From Prorocentrum cordatum (lineage: Eukaryota; Sar; Dinophyceae; Prorocentrales; Prorocentraceae), in contig CAUYUJ010012102.1 in the NCBI GenBank assembly GCA_963575745.1, positions 217,001-281,000 of the forward strand: a stretch of DNA of 64,000 nucleotides, read 5' to 3'. The notes beneath the pieces are model-generated. The model searched no databases and had not been told where the DNA came from. It was given only the letters and a program-made list of their open reading frames with translations. The translations under genes and the position numbers were made by a program. Each line of letters begins with the position of its first letter. Position 1 is the first letter of the stretch. Shown piece by piece: positions 43,440 to 53,299 of the stretch.

Positions 43440-43970
43440 GCGTGAACAGTCGAGGAAGTCCTAGGCGAAAACGCCATTCCTGAAGGAAGTCTCGGGCGGG
43501 AGCCCACGACGGGCGGGCGATCCCCTGACGGACGGGTCGGGCGGGTGGGACATTCAAGCTGGATGCTTGAGTATGGCGAGAGCGCGATTCCAAAGTAAAA
43601 TTGTGATGGCGTCCTTGGCGCAGCGTGTTAGCGTGTTTCCTGAGCGTCGAACGCGCGATTTCTGAATAAATTGCACAAAAGTCACGGGCGAGAGCGCACT
43701 TCCTGAATAAAATGTGAGGGGTTATCTAGCGGGAGCTGGGGTCTTGATTAAAATGCGAGGAGGTCTTGACTCAATTGTGAGGAAGTCTCAAGCGGGAGAG
43801 CCGTTCCTGAGTAAATTGTCAGATGGGAGCGGAGCTCCTGACTAAATTGCGAGAAAGTCACAAGCGGGAGCACCGATCATGAGTAAATTGTTAAGAATTC
43901 TAAAACGGGAGCGGGGGTCCTGAGTAAATTTGGAGGAAGTCTCAGGCGGGAGCCGTTGTTGTTGTAATCC
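43440..43970. repeat. Degenerate minisatellite, period about 48
   Basis: Repeated TCCTGAGTAAATTGTGAGGAA and GTCTCAAGCGGGAGC blocks, about ten units with variable spacing. Confidence 0.7.
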
Positions 43971-44240
43971 GGGGGGCCAGGGGCATAGATTGAGCATCAA
44001 GACTTCCCCTGTTAAAAAACAGGGCGCGAGCGTCGAGGGGCACACTTTGATTGAGAAGAAACAGTATGCACCGGTGAGGGGGATCACCAATAATAATCTT
44101 CAGAAGTGAGAGTTCAACAACAACAACGAAACAAACATAATCCTCAACACGGATTCTCACTTCATCCACGCACCCAGGGACATTGAATGACCGTTCGGCC
44201 CCTCGCTCGGATTAAGACATTACTTACAACTGTCGCAGCC
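43971..44240. other. No supported feature
   Basis: Short unique spacer before the TAG array. Confidence 0.25.
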
Positions 44241-44318
44241 GTAGTAGTAGTAGTAGTAGTAGCAGTAGTAGTAGTAGTAGTAGTAGTAGTAATAGTAGTA
44301 GTAGTAGTAGTACTAGTC

Positions 44319-44374
<56 letters not shown>

Positions 44375-44462
44375 CGCAGCAGCAGTAGTCGTAGTAGTAG
44401 TCGAAGCAGTAGTAGTAGTAGTAGTAGTAGCAGTAGCAGTAGCAGTAGTAGTAGTAGTAGCC

Positions 44463-44502
<40 letters not shown>

Positions 44503-44765
44503 AAGTAGTAGTAGTAGTGGTAGTAGTGGTAGTAGTAGTAGTAATACTATTAGTAGTAGTAATAGTGGTAGTAGTAGTAGTAGTACCAGTAGTAGTAGTA
44601 GTAGTAGTAGCAGTAGTACTAGTAGTGTGAGTAGTAGTAATAGTGGTATTAGTAGTAGTCGTCGTAGTAGTAATAGTAGTAGTAATAGTAGTAGTACTAG
44701 TAGTAGTAGTCGTAGTTGTAGTTGTAGTTGTAGTCGTAGTAATCGTAGTAGTCGTAGTAGTAGTC

Positions 44766-44806
<41 letters not shown>

Positions 44807-44951
44807 CGTAGTAGTAATAGTAGTAGTAGTAGTAGTAATAGTAGTAGTAGTAGTAGTGGTAGTAGTAGTAGTAGTCGTAGTCCTAGTCGTAGTCGTAGTT
44901 GTAGTCGTAGTCGTAGTCGTAGTCGTAGTCGTAGTCGTAGTAGTCGTAGTC

Positions 44952-45007
<56 letters not shown>

Positions 45008-45068
45008 CGTAGTAGTAGTAGTAGCACTCGTAGTCAACATATTATTATTAGTATTAGTAGTAATAGTA
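44241..45068. repeat. (TAG)n array, about 830 bp
   Basis: Nearly continuous GTAGTAGTA with GTC, GCA and GTG interruptions. Poly-Thr, poly-Val, poly-Leu and poly-Ser frames on both strands are artefacts. Confidence 0.95.
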
Positions 45069-45184
45069 GGAATAGGTACCGCTATGCACAACCAGCGATG
45101 TTGGTATTGTAGTCAGTGAGTGGGCCTACATGTGAAGTGTAGGGCCACTGTCGAAAGCTGCTTAGGGTCCTCTGCCGAAGGGTG

Positions 45185-45420
45185 TCAACATGCTTGTGTA
45201 ACGTCCCTTCTTCGTCGATCCTCGGCATACGGCCAGATGATCGTGACCAGCCGAGCGGCCTCCCCGTCGACGTGGCTGCTGAACAGGTAGGCGCGGGCGT
45301 CTCCCACCCTGGTCGGACCGCAGAGCTCCGCGTAGCAGAGGCTGTAGCTCGGCACCTCCGAGGTGGCTTCCGCAGCATCCGCGTGCGCACTCTTCGGGCC
45401 CGGCTGCCTTCCTGGGGGAA
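45185..45420 (-). CDS. Possible downstream exon of G1
   Basis: Minus-strand frame with protein-like sequence: SEVPSYSLCYAELCGP, then DARAYLFSSHVDGEAARL and TIIWPYAED. It lies just beyond FB-D from the main G1 block. Removing FB-D with its duplication (240 bases) does not put this frame in phase with G1. A join using the CCCCCAG at 45421-45430 as acceptor would, with a noncanonical donor. Function unrecognised. Confidence 0.3.
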
Positions 45421-45655
45421 GTGGGGGGGGCAGCGCGATACCGGTACCGCTGCTCCCCAGACCAGAACTTCGAGGCGAGCGGGAGGAGGACGAGGAGGAC
45501 AGGGCGGACGAGGAGTAGGAGGCGGAGGAGGAAGAGGAGGACCCCTCCTGGGTCATGACCGCTGCTCCCCGGGTACATTCTGACCAGGATTTTGAGGCGA
45601 GTCCAGCGGTGGCGACGAGCGACGGGTTGCGGTATCGGTGCATCGCCCCCCTCTA
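45421..45655. mobile_element. FB-D foldback element (TSD GGGAA)
   Basis: GGGGCAGCGCGATACCGGTA at the left pairs with GCGGTATCGGTGCATCGCCCC at the right. GACCGCTGCTCCCC/ACCGCTGCTCCCC and CGAGGCGAG/TGAGGCGAG occur in both halves. GGGAA flanks it at 45416-45420 and 45656-45660. A GGA tract lies inside. Confidence 0.7.
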
Positions 45656-47442
45656 GGGAATCCATGCATCTGGGCGACGTCGGCAAAGCTGGAGTACAAC
45701 ACGTAGCCCGCCCGGAGCAATGGCCCACGGGCCTGGGCATCGGGAGCATCCCGACACGAGACACGACCTGGCAGCCCCTCTGGCAGCGCAGGGTGCACCT
45801 CCAGGTGCAGGCCCGCAGTCACCGCTCTCACCAGCCCCAGGAGCGTACCCTGAAGGGACTGTGCCGTGGTCCTGGGGAGCAGCAGATTCACCCCGAGGGT
45901 TGGCCACGAGCCAGCGATGCGCAGTGATACCCGCGGAGTCTGGACCGTGCCCCGCCCAGGCTCTTCGCTGATCCAGATCTGGACCGACGGCAGCATGAGC
46001 ATGTGGTGCTTGACGCGGTCTTTGCCACGGTGCTTGCCCTCCTCCTCGATGACGAGGCCGTCCTTACCGACGTGGAGGCGTGCTGTGCGGCAAGAGCCAG
46101 CTGTGGAGACCACCTCGGCGTCGATGTGGCAATAATCTACGTGACCCCGCGGGTGTGCCATCACATAGTCGCGACAGGGCTCGAACAAGACCTCCTGCGA
46201 CTCGGCGTTGCCCTCGTCGAGCTCCTCTGTGCACGCCTCGGATTGCGACCCCTCGCCAGGGGGTCGGAATTTTCCCCCCGGCACGCTGTGCCCGCAGCTC
46301 TTCGTCCCATGCTGGAGCCCCCGGAGGCGCTCTGAGCCTCGTGAAGGGAGCTCTGGAGGCGCCACGGGGGGCCTCCCTGGCAGTCCTGGGGGGCACCCCG
46401 GGCCCGGGGCACTCCCAGCAGCCCCCGACTCGCCATCGCTCGGACGTCCATTCACTGTGTTTTTTCGGTTTCGTGCGTGGCTTCTTCGCCAATTCATCAA
46501 GGATGCTCCTCGATGGCCCTCGCCGAAGGAAAAATGCACACGCCCGAGCGATGCCAAGCCGACCTCCGTCTCCGCCTCGGAGTGCGACTCCTCCGCCATG
46601 GCCACCGCCGCCGCGCGCGGCGCAGGCTGGAACGGGGGCGGCGCAGCCGCGCCCGCGCCGCGGCCGCCGCCGCGCGGGGGCGCGCCTCGCGAGCAGCGGT
46701 CGGCTGCCTCGGCCCCGCGCTGCTGCGCGCGCTGGACCTCTGCAGCCGTGGGCAGCAGCCGAGGCATCGCTCGCGGGCCCAGCTGGATGTCCCTGTTGAG
46801 AGGCGTGGTGGGATACCCGATGGGCCAGTCTTCCACCGCCACTGCCATGGGTAGGGACGGGGGGGAAGAGAGGATGAGGTCCTCCTCCTCCTCCTCCTCC
46901 TCCTTTTCCTCCTTTTCCACCTCCTGCTCCTCCCTTCCTCCTTATGGTAGTGGTGGTGGAAAGCTGGCCCATCAATACCAGCAGTGGCGGAAAGCACAAC
47001 GAGCCAACAAAAAACTCGGGCAGAGAACCCTGCTGCGGGCGGCTGCCCTGATCCCTCCCTCGCAGCCCCTGCGGTCATTCGCTTTCGCCTCCCCACTCGA
47101 GGGCTCCCGTCCTCGCCCGAGGCGAGATGGAGCACATGGAGATCCACGTGGGCATGCCAGAGACATCAGCCCTGCACAAAAGCACACAGGTGGCCAGACG
47201 AGGGCGATGGACTCTGCGTCCCTGGATGAAGAAAAACAATGCCACGGCGATCCCTGCACATCCTCTGCGGTTGCTGGAAACACCAGCTGCCCCCACATTT
47301 CCCCACTGGCCCAGATTCGTCCTCGCTCTGGAACTGGCATGTGTTGCGACGAGCCATCAATCTGGAAATCCCTGTCCCTCCTGCCGACGACCACAGAACA
47401 AGCGTTCGGCAACCTCAGACTGGCCCAAGCTGAATCCGCCAA
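45553..47442 (-). CDS. Candidate host gene G1, interrupted by FB-M and FB-C
   Basis: This is the best protein-like stretch apart from the LINEs. The upstream block (to 46975) ends ...CAFRHCWY and meets TGA in the first bases of FB-M. Removing FB-M plus one ATACC copy (162 bases) continues in the same frame as PTTPLNRDIQLGPRAMPRLL. The frame then stays open through FB-C (46429-46558) to a well-structured block at about 45653-46260 containing FEPCRDYVMAHPRGHVDYCH, KDGLVIEEEGKHRGKDRVKH, LPSVQIWISEEPGRG and LRAGYVLYSSFADVAQMHGF. The strand-like pattern could suggest a PH-like fold, but this is speculative. The 5' start is unclear (no ATG at 47442). The last ~100 bases overlap FB-D and are probably not coding. 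Confidence 0.42.
46429..46558 (+). mobile_element. FB-C foldback element inside G1 (TSD CCGA)
   Basis: It is 130 bases with ends CTCGCCATCGCTCGGACGTCC and CACGCCCGAGCGATGCCAAG. CCGA flanks it at 46425-46428 and 46559-46562. The G1 frame reads through it without a stop. Confidence 0.88.
46818..46974. mobile_element. FB-M foldback element inside G1 (TSD ATACC)
   Basis: It is 157 bases. CGATGGGCCAGTCTTCCACC pairs with GGTGGAAAGCTGGCCCATCA, with a CTC tract between. ATACC flanks it at 46813-46817 and 46975-46979. Confidence 0.88.
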
Positions 47443-49665
47443 TTCTTTTGGCGAATGGCAAATTCGACCCCCTCCTCAGACCCACCCCACTGGTGCTCGG
47501 ATGTGTGAGTTCAGGTGACATTTGCTCAAGCAACTTGTTGAGTATAGAGAGGCGTCTGAGGAAGGAAGACCAAACACTCTCACAATACGAATCCTTCGAC
47601 AAAGCAACTGACCCAGACCAACGTTGGACGACCACGACCAAGGACAAACGTTTGTGTTGGGCTGTGGTTTGGGCGGCGTGCGGCTTGCGTCTTGAAACTT
47701 ACAAGAAAACGAACACGACCAAGTCCACCAACCGACGACCGCGACAAAAACACAACATCAACACATGACTACGACAACCTTCAGACAGTGCCGTGGCTTG
47801 CGTTTCGCTGCTTTGCGTTCCCACATCTGCTCACATCTGGAATTTGTCGTGGTCGTCGGCACGCTAAGCGAACCACCCGCCCCTACATCACGCCAAACCA
47901 CGGTAACATCGTTCACTGCCACCATAACCCACTGCTTCGCACAGATCCAACTACCAACCTCATCAAGTGCTCCCACCGTTCACTCAATTAAACCCCGCTA
48001 CCCCCCCGATGTTGGTAACATGGCAGCCGCATCACGGGAAAATAGTATAAGCTTGGCAAACAATCACGTGCAGTTAAATGCGAGTTCCAATATCTGCACG
48101 TACAGACATGAGCATATACATGTACATATGTGCATAATTACACACAAGCAGGGCCGACTACTGTGCGTCGCGCTTTCTCTGCACACATGTAGATTCATGT
48201 GCAACCGTGCAACTACCATACATGTAAATACTGATGCATGCGCGTGTACTGCCATTTGAAGGCTCGGCTACTACCATGCAGATACCCACGCGTGCGCAGG
48301 TTGCCGTGTTTCTTGCGCAGACCCCTGCAGTGATGGATACACCTTTGTGTGCGCGTTCCGGGGCGCAGTGCGTGCCATTCCGCCGGCCTTCGCTGCGATT
48401 CCTGTTCCAACCCGGCTCTTCCCCTTCAGGGACAACATCATGCCTGCCCCTTACTAAGAAGAAACATCTCGTCTCCCACTCCACCGGCGACCGACCGTGA
48501 ACCATGCCCAAACTCCTCATCACACCCCTGTCAGAGAACATAAGAACATACACTCCATGGTGACGATACACGTCATGTCCGGCCGCCCCGCGATCACTTC
48601 GCACTGTTTGCTGACAGAGATGGAAGGGGGGGCGGGAGGGGCACCCTGTGGCCCGCTGTGCACGGGCCCACCCCTGCGACAAGGGACCATGCAGAGTGAC
48701 TGCGGGCGCACGCGCGACACACGAGGCTCGCAATCCCGATGCCCAGCTGCACTGCTCTCTCATGGGGCATGATGGGGGGAGGGGTCGGCCGGGCGCCCCT
48801 GGCACGCTTGGGCCCCTGGGGCGCCTGGCGCACCTGGTGCGACGAGGCGGACCTGCCGCGCGCGGCGCACCTCTGCGGGGTCCCGCGCGCGGCTGGCCTC
48901 CGTGCTGGCGCCCGAGGACTGTCACTGGCGGCCGCTCAGGCTCGCGCGGTGCGTGTGCTTGTGCAGAAGGAGGGCGGGCGGGAGCGAGCGGGGCAGCTTG
49001 CGGCGCTCCCGCTGGGAACTGGACCGCTGCCTCCTGTTGATGAGCAACCCCCTCCCCCACTCGACCAGCCGCCAACCAGGATCCATGCCCCCCCGGCCGC
49101 CCACCACCCCTGCCCAAAACAATACAAAAAACCCAAGTCGCGGCAAAATCTGAATCATGTTCGGGCGCCCCGGGCTTGCTGAACATGGAGTTTTGCCAGA
49201 GACGGCGGGAGGGAGGGGGGGAGCTCATATTGCCCAGCGCGCAAGCCCACAACTCCTGCCGCAAAATCTTGGACCATGCGCGGGCGACCCGCGATCATCA
49301 TGCAGTGCTGTTTGACAGGGATGGCGGGGGATGCCCGCGCATTGTGGTGTGTGCGTGCACCTCGCCAGCGCCAAACACCGAAGAGGTGTTTGCGGGTGTG
49401 CAGACCATACACCCTGCTGACCACCACGCGGCCACTTCTCCTTTGACTTCGACAGGGGTGCTGGAGGCCGACGTGCGTTCCAATGCGCGCCGCCACATGC
49501 GCTGGCGCATGACACGCTGCGCGCGCATCGCGATCGTGGCGCGCCTGGCGTGGGTGGAGCACCTGGCACCCTCGGCGCGGCTGACAAGTGCGACGCCCAC
49601 GCATCAGGGCGCACCCTGGCGCACCCTGGCGCGCCACGCACGCTCGGACCCTTGGGGCGCCTGGT
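47443..49665. other. No supported gene
   Basis: A plus-strand frame 47127-47768 overlaps the G1 region and is unrecognised. Bases 48540-49330 contain loose repeats of CATGTCCGGCCGCCCCGCGATC / CATGCGCGGGCGACCCGCGATC followed by TGCTGTTTGACAG-like words. Bases 48780-48870 and 49540-49660 share GGCGCCTGGCGCACCTGG words. Confidence 0.35.
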
Positions 49666-49878
49666 TTTGGACGCCCGAAGTGGGCACGGAAAGAATGGGC
49701 ACGATGCCCAACAACAAATGTTGTCCCAAACCAACAGCGGCCGCTGTTGGACAGGCGACCTTCTGTCTCGAATGGACACAGGCCGCGGCGGCGTGGACAG
49801 CGGATCTTGTTCAAAATGAACAGGAACTGCTGTTGGGCATAGTACCCATTCTTTCCGTGCCCATTTCGGGCGTCCAGA
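49666..49878 (+). mobile_element. FB-A foldback element, intact copy (TSD CTGGT)
   Basis: It is 213 bases with ends TTTGGACGCCCGAAGTGGGC and GCCCATTTCGGGCGTCCAGA. Arms extend about 48 bases (GATGCCCAACAACA opposite TGCTGTTGGGCAT). CTGGT flanks it at 49661-49665 and 49879-49883. Confidence 0.9.
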
Positions 49879-50066
49879 CTGGTGCACCTGGCGCGAGAGG
49901 GGCACCCGGCGCGCGCGACGCACCATCCAAAGCGTCGCGCACCCGGCGCCCGTGTTGGCGCGAGCGGGCGGCTCATCCCACGGTGAACCCTGCAGCGGGG
50001 AGGTGCGGGTGCCACCGTGCTGGCGGCAGCGGGCGGGACGGCGAGGCGTCCGTCGCTCGGGGGGTA

Positions 50067-50242
50067 CCCCAGATTTCGTAATGAAGGGAGGGGGGTTTCA
50101 TTTCGGGGGGTCTCTTCCAGGCTATCTTGGAGGGCCTGGGGGGTCTGGGGACGATGTTTTGGAGGGTTCTCCCACGGGGGAGGTCTGAAATGGCTTGTCT
50201 TGGAGGGTCCAGACCCCCTCCCTTTTGTTACGAAATCTGGGG
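50067..50242. mobile_element. FB-B foldback element, copy 2 (TA target)
   Basis: The ends are CCCCAGATTTCGTAATGAAG and CTTTTGTTACGAAATCTGGGG. TA flanks it at 50065-50066 and 50243-50244. Confidence 0.87.
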
Positions 50243-50540
50243 TAGCTTGACCTTTCCCCCCCCTTCGCGGGCCTGGACAGGGGGGGGGCAGTCAGAGCGT
50301 CCAAGCTGGCCCCAAAGTAAGATACCCAATCACGCAACTGCCTCAGAGATAGCACAATGTCAGCCACCTTGCCACCTAGCATGTTGGGGCGTGCTAGAAT
50401 GCCAAGCGCTGTCTGCTAGCGTTTCTGTTATTGTCCAAGCCCTCCCCCTGTCCCTGCGCACAGCGGCATGCACCACCCCAGAATCCGGAGGCTGCAATTC
50501 CTTACATAATGCAACAGGTTCGTGCCCGGGCTCCAAAACA
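50243..50540. other. No supported feature
   Basis: Short mixed-sequence spacer. Confidence 0.25.
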
Positions 50541-51350
50541 GCCCAAGATCCGTACGCCCAAGACGGCCCAAGAGGGCCCCACGACGGGTCCAAAAAGGGC
50601 CCAATGAGGGGGCACACGAACCGACGATTCGAGCCGCCCGCCTCACGAGGTCTCAGGAGGGCCCCAGAAAAGCCAACTGAGCAACCCACGAGGCCCCCAA
50701 AAAGGCCCCGAGAGGCAAAAGTCACTGCCGCTTCATAACCATTGAATGTGTTGCAGGCGTTCGCCGTGTTTTCGAGTTTCCGACGCTCCAAGACGGCCCA
50801 AGAAGCTCACGAGACTGCCTCGAGACGGCTCAAGGGGCCCCCAAGATAGCTCCACAACTGACCAAGACGGCTCCCAAGCTGCCCAATAGGCGCCCAAAGC
50901 GCCCCAAGAAGGCCCCAAGACGGGCCCATGAAGAACCCATTAGGGGGAGCACGAACCGACAATTCGAGCCGTCCGCCCCAAGAGGCCCCCAGCAGGCCCA
51001 ATGGGGCCCCAAAGGGGCGCCCAAGAGGGCCCTGAGAAACACAACTCATTGATTGCCTGGTGGGTGTTCAATGCGCTTGGGATTCTCTCCTTTTCGAGCT
51101 TCCGACGCCACACGAGGACCCCAAAACTCTCCCAAGACTGCCCCAAGACTGCCCACGAGGCCCCCAAGAGGGGCCCAAGACGGCCCAATAGGGCTCAAAG
51201 ACAGCCCGAGAGGCACCGAAGACGGCCCAAGAGAGCCCCAAGCCCCAAGATGCCCAAACGAGCACCCCATGAGGCCCCAAGACGACATCCGAGAGGCCCC
51301 AAGGAGGCCCCAAGACTGCCCAACTGGGTCCACGAGGGCTCCTCAAGAAG
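50541..51350. repeat. GCCCCAAGAGG-family degenerate repeat, two tandem blocks
   Basis: Two blocks each carry a core, TTTTCGAGTTTCCGACGCTCC (about 50771) and TTTTCGAGCTTCCGACGCCAC (about 51090), preceded by GAATGTGTTGCAGGCG / CAATGCGCTTGGG and followed by CCAAGACGGCCC words. GCACGAACCGACGATTCGAGC and GCACGAACCGACAATTCGAGC mark their ends. Confidence 0.75.
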
Positions 51351-51362
51351 TGGAGATGAAAG

Positions 51363-51378
51363 GTATTAGATCTCCCTT
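51363..51378. repeat. Left target-site duplication of the minus-strand LINE
   Basis: GTATTAGATCTCCCTT, identical to 57722-57737 and in the same orientation. It abuts the element's 3' end. Confidence 0.88.
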
Positions 51379-51564
51379 CAGACCTTCAAGACTTGACCAG
51401 GGTGATCATACGGCTAGGCCTTTGCACAATCCCCTGACAGGGGCGCCGCCACTCCCAAGGCAAAACAAACACAGTGGTCGGTAGCAGCAGCCGAAAAGGT
51501 ATCCCCTCCCCATGTCATCCTCTACTTGAGCTCTAGGTCACGGGCTGCCGCTACCTGACCTGGT

Positions 51565-52881
51565 CTAGGCTGGCCCCGGCCGCAGGGAGGACGAACTTCG
51601 GCAGTGGCGAACGCGGGCACAGCAAGGACCAGGAGGCAAAACGTGGCCCGAAAGAAAACCAGAGCTTACACGGGCAGCAGGCCGCGGGAGGGCTGGATTT
51701 CCTCCTCTGGGGGGGCCTGCGCTTCTTGAGTGGGCAGGGCGAGAGGCTGCCCCTGGCTTTCTGCAGGGGCAGCAGCGCTCGCAACCATCTCTCTGGCCTC
51801 TCGCGGAGGCTGGGGGCCGCTCTCCTGCAGTTGAGGCCCAGGGGAAGCGGGGGGGGGGGCAGGAGGGGACCAGAGGAACGAAAGGGGGAACGCAGGGCCC
51901 AAAAGCAGGGAAGTGCCAGGCAAAAGGCCTCTGAGGAGCTTGTTCCTTTCCCCTGACTTCTTTGGGCGGGGGCAAGTCTCCGGCAGGCCTCTTGTTTTTC
52001 TGCGTGGCAAACCTCCCACAGAGAACGCAGAAAATGACAGGCAGCTCACTCCCTTGAATTCGAGCTGAGTGAAGCTGGTGCCCTTTCCCTCCGCCCGTAC
52101 GCAGCAGCTCTGCTAGGGTTGGGGCCAGGGCTTCGCATGCAAACGTACTCTGCTTGGAGCATCTGCGGAGACAAATACGGCAGCGGAATGCTTTGCCGTC
52201 CCAGACTGGATGGTGAGGTTTCCCCTGGGACCTAGGGCGGCGGGCCATCCTCGGCCTGGCCAACTGCCCGAGAATCTCCTTGGGTGTCGGCCACACATGT
52301 AAAACAGCACAGGCTCCTAAAACTAAATTCTCGTATTCAGCTAGAGCCTGGGTGTAGATGTCTAAAGTATTCTGTGGAAGGCCGTGCGCTCTCTTTCCCA
52401 ATCCTGCGAAGTGGTCTGCAAGTGAGTGGCCTTTGAAATGAAATAAGCCAATCTCATCTTGGGCCTCTCCCTCTGGTAGGTGGGTCTTCACTTTACACGT
52501 GGCAGGGATGGGTGATGAACCTAGCGACCGCGCAGCTGGCCTCCAATACCTGGCTTGCGGGGTCCTGCCCGCTAGAGCTTTCCCTGTCCAGGTGACAAAT
52601 TGGCCCAGGGCAGAACAATCGTAGTGATACGCGTTACTAGCAGGGTCGAGCGATCGGAGCATCGCTAAAGCCACTGCTGCATGCTCGGCATCTCCAGGTG
52701 ATTGAGGGAAATCTCGAGGGAGAGGGGAGTAAATCGCACGCAGGAGATTCCCCTCAATGTCGACTTCTACAGCCGCCACCCCTGCACGAGCTAGTTCAGA
52801 ATAGGATCGATTGTCGCATCCCCCGTCTGGTAAAAGCCTCTGGGGGGGAATGAAATGGGTCGACTGGGTTAGACCGAGCAT
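51565..52881 (-). pseudogene. LINE RNase H domain and Cys-rich C-terminal tail
   Basis: RNase H would remove template RNA during element copying. Motifs in order: LPDGGCDN (first acidic residue), DAEHAAVALAML (Glu), NAYHYDCSALGQF (second Asp) and FHFKGHSLADHF (a K/H motif like the KxH near the end of RNase HI). A Cys-rich segment follows (FRCRICLRRC...FACEALA, then FCVLCGR), probably a zinc-binding tail. The rest is Pro/Arg-rich and may be in a shifted frame. The domain is one frame off from the upstream block at a C run near 52842-52848. Identification of RNase H rests on motif order; I am fairly confident. Confidence 0.7.
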
Positions 52882-53299
52882 CCACGAATCTTAAATCCCA
52901 GTCCTGGGCCACCTCTGGGATGGAGGGGGCAGGTTGGAGGAAGTGAGCAAAGAGTGGGTGGTCGGGGCCAGCTTCCAGGGCGTCCTGGATCAACTCTGGA
53001 CTAAATACTTCCTGGCGCTTCGCGGCCCCATGGACACACTCCCATATACGGTGAAAGGGTGTGTCTGGCACTTGACAGAACAAACAATACGGCGAAAGAT
53101 CATAGCCCCACTTGTGGAGCCTTTCACAAGTGGGGAGGGTCCCTGCAAGAACCTGACTAAAAAGATGCTGGTGTTCATCGGGCAGAGACTTCCCGTGGGG
53201 GGTCTTTTTTGCCTGCAAAAAGCCAGTATCCTTCAGCTTCGATCTGCCGAGCAATGGGGCGAGACAAAGGCGCGGGCCTCTTCCTAAATACTGCGGCAA
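52796..53299 (-). pseudogene. LINE RT-RNase H connector with Cys/His motif
   Basis: Frame-shifted continuation of the RT: ...LHKWGYDLSPYCLFCQVPDT followed by FHRIWEC, a CxxC...H...C pattern often found between the RT and RNase H parts of such elements. It joins the preceding block by a frameshift near 53200, where GYWLFAGKKDPP and GFLQAKKTPHG are two frames of the same sequence. Confidence 0.65.

Noticed and set aside
44162-45091. 309-aa poly-Thr minus-strand frame and other long poly-Val/Leu/Ser frames
   Set aside because: They are translations of the TAG microsatellite in different frames.
45653-46260. PH or PTB domain in G1
   Set aside because: The strand pattern is suggestive but no diagnostic residues were found; left as unknown.
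47127-47768. 213-aa plus-strand frame
   Set aside because: It overlaps the G1 upstream block on the other strand and has no recognisable motif or supporting context.
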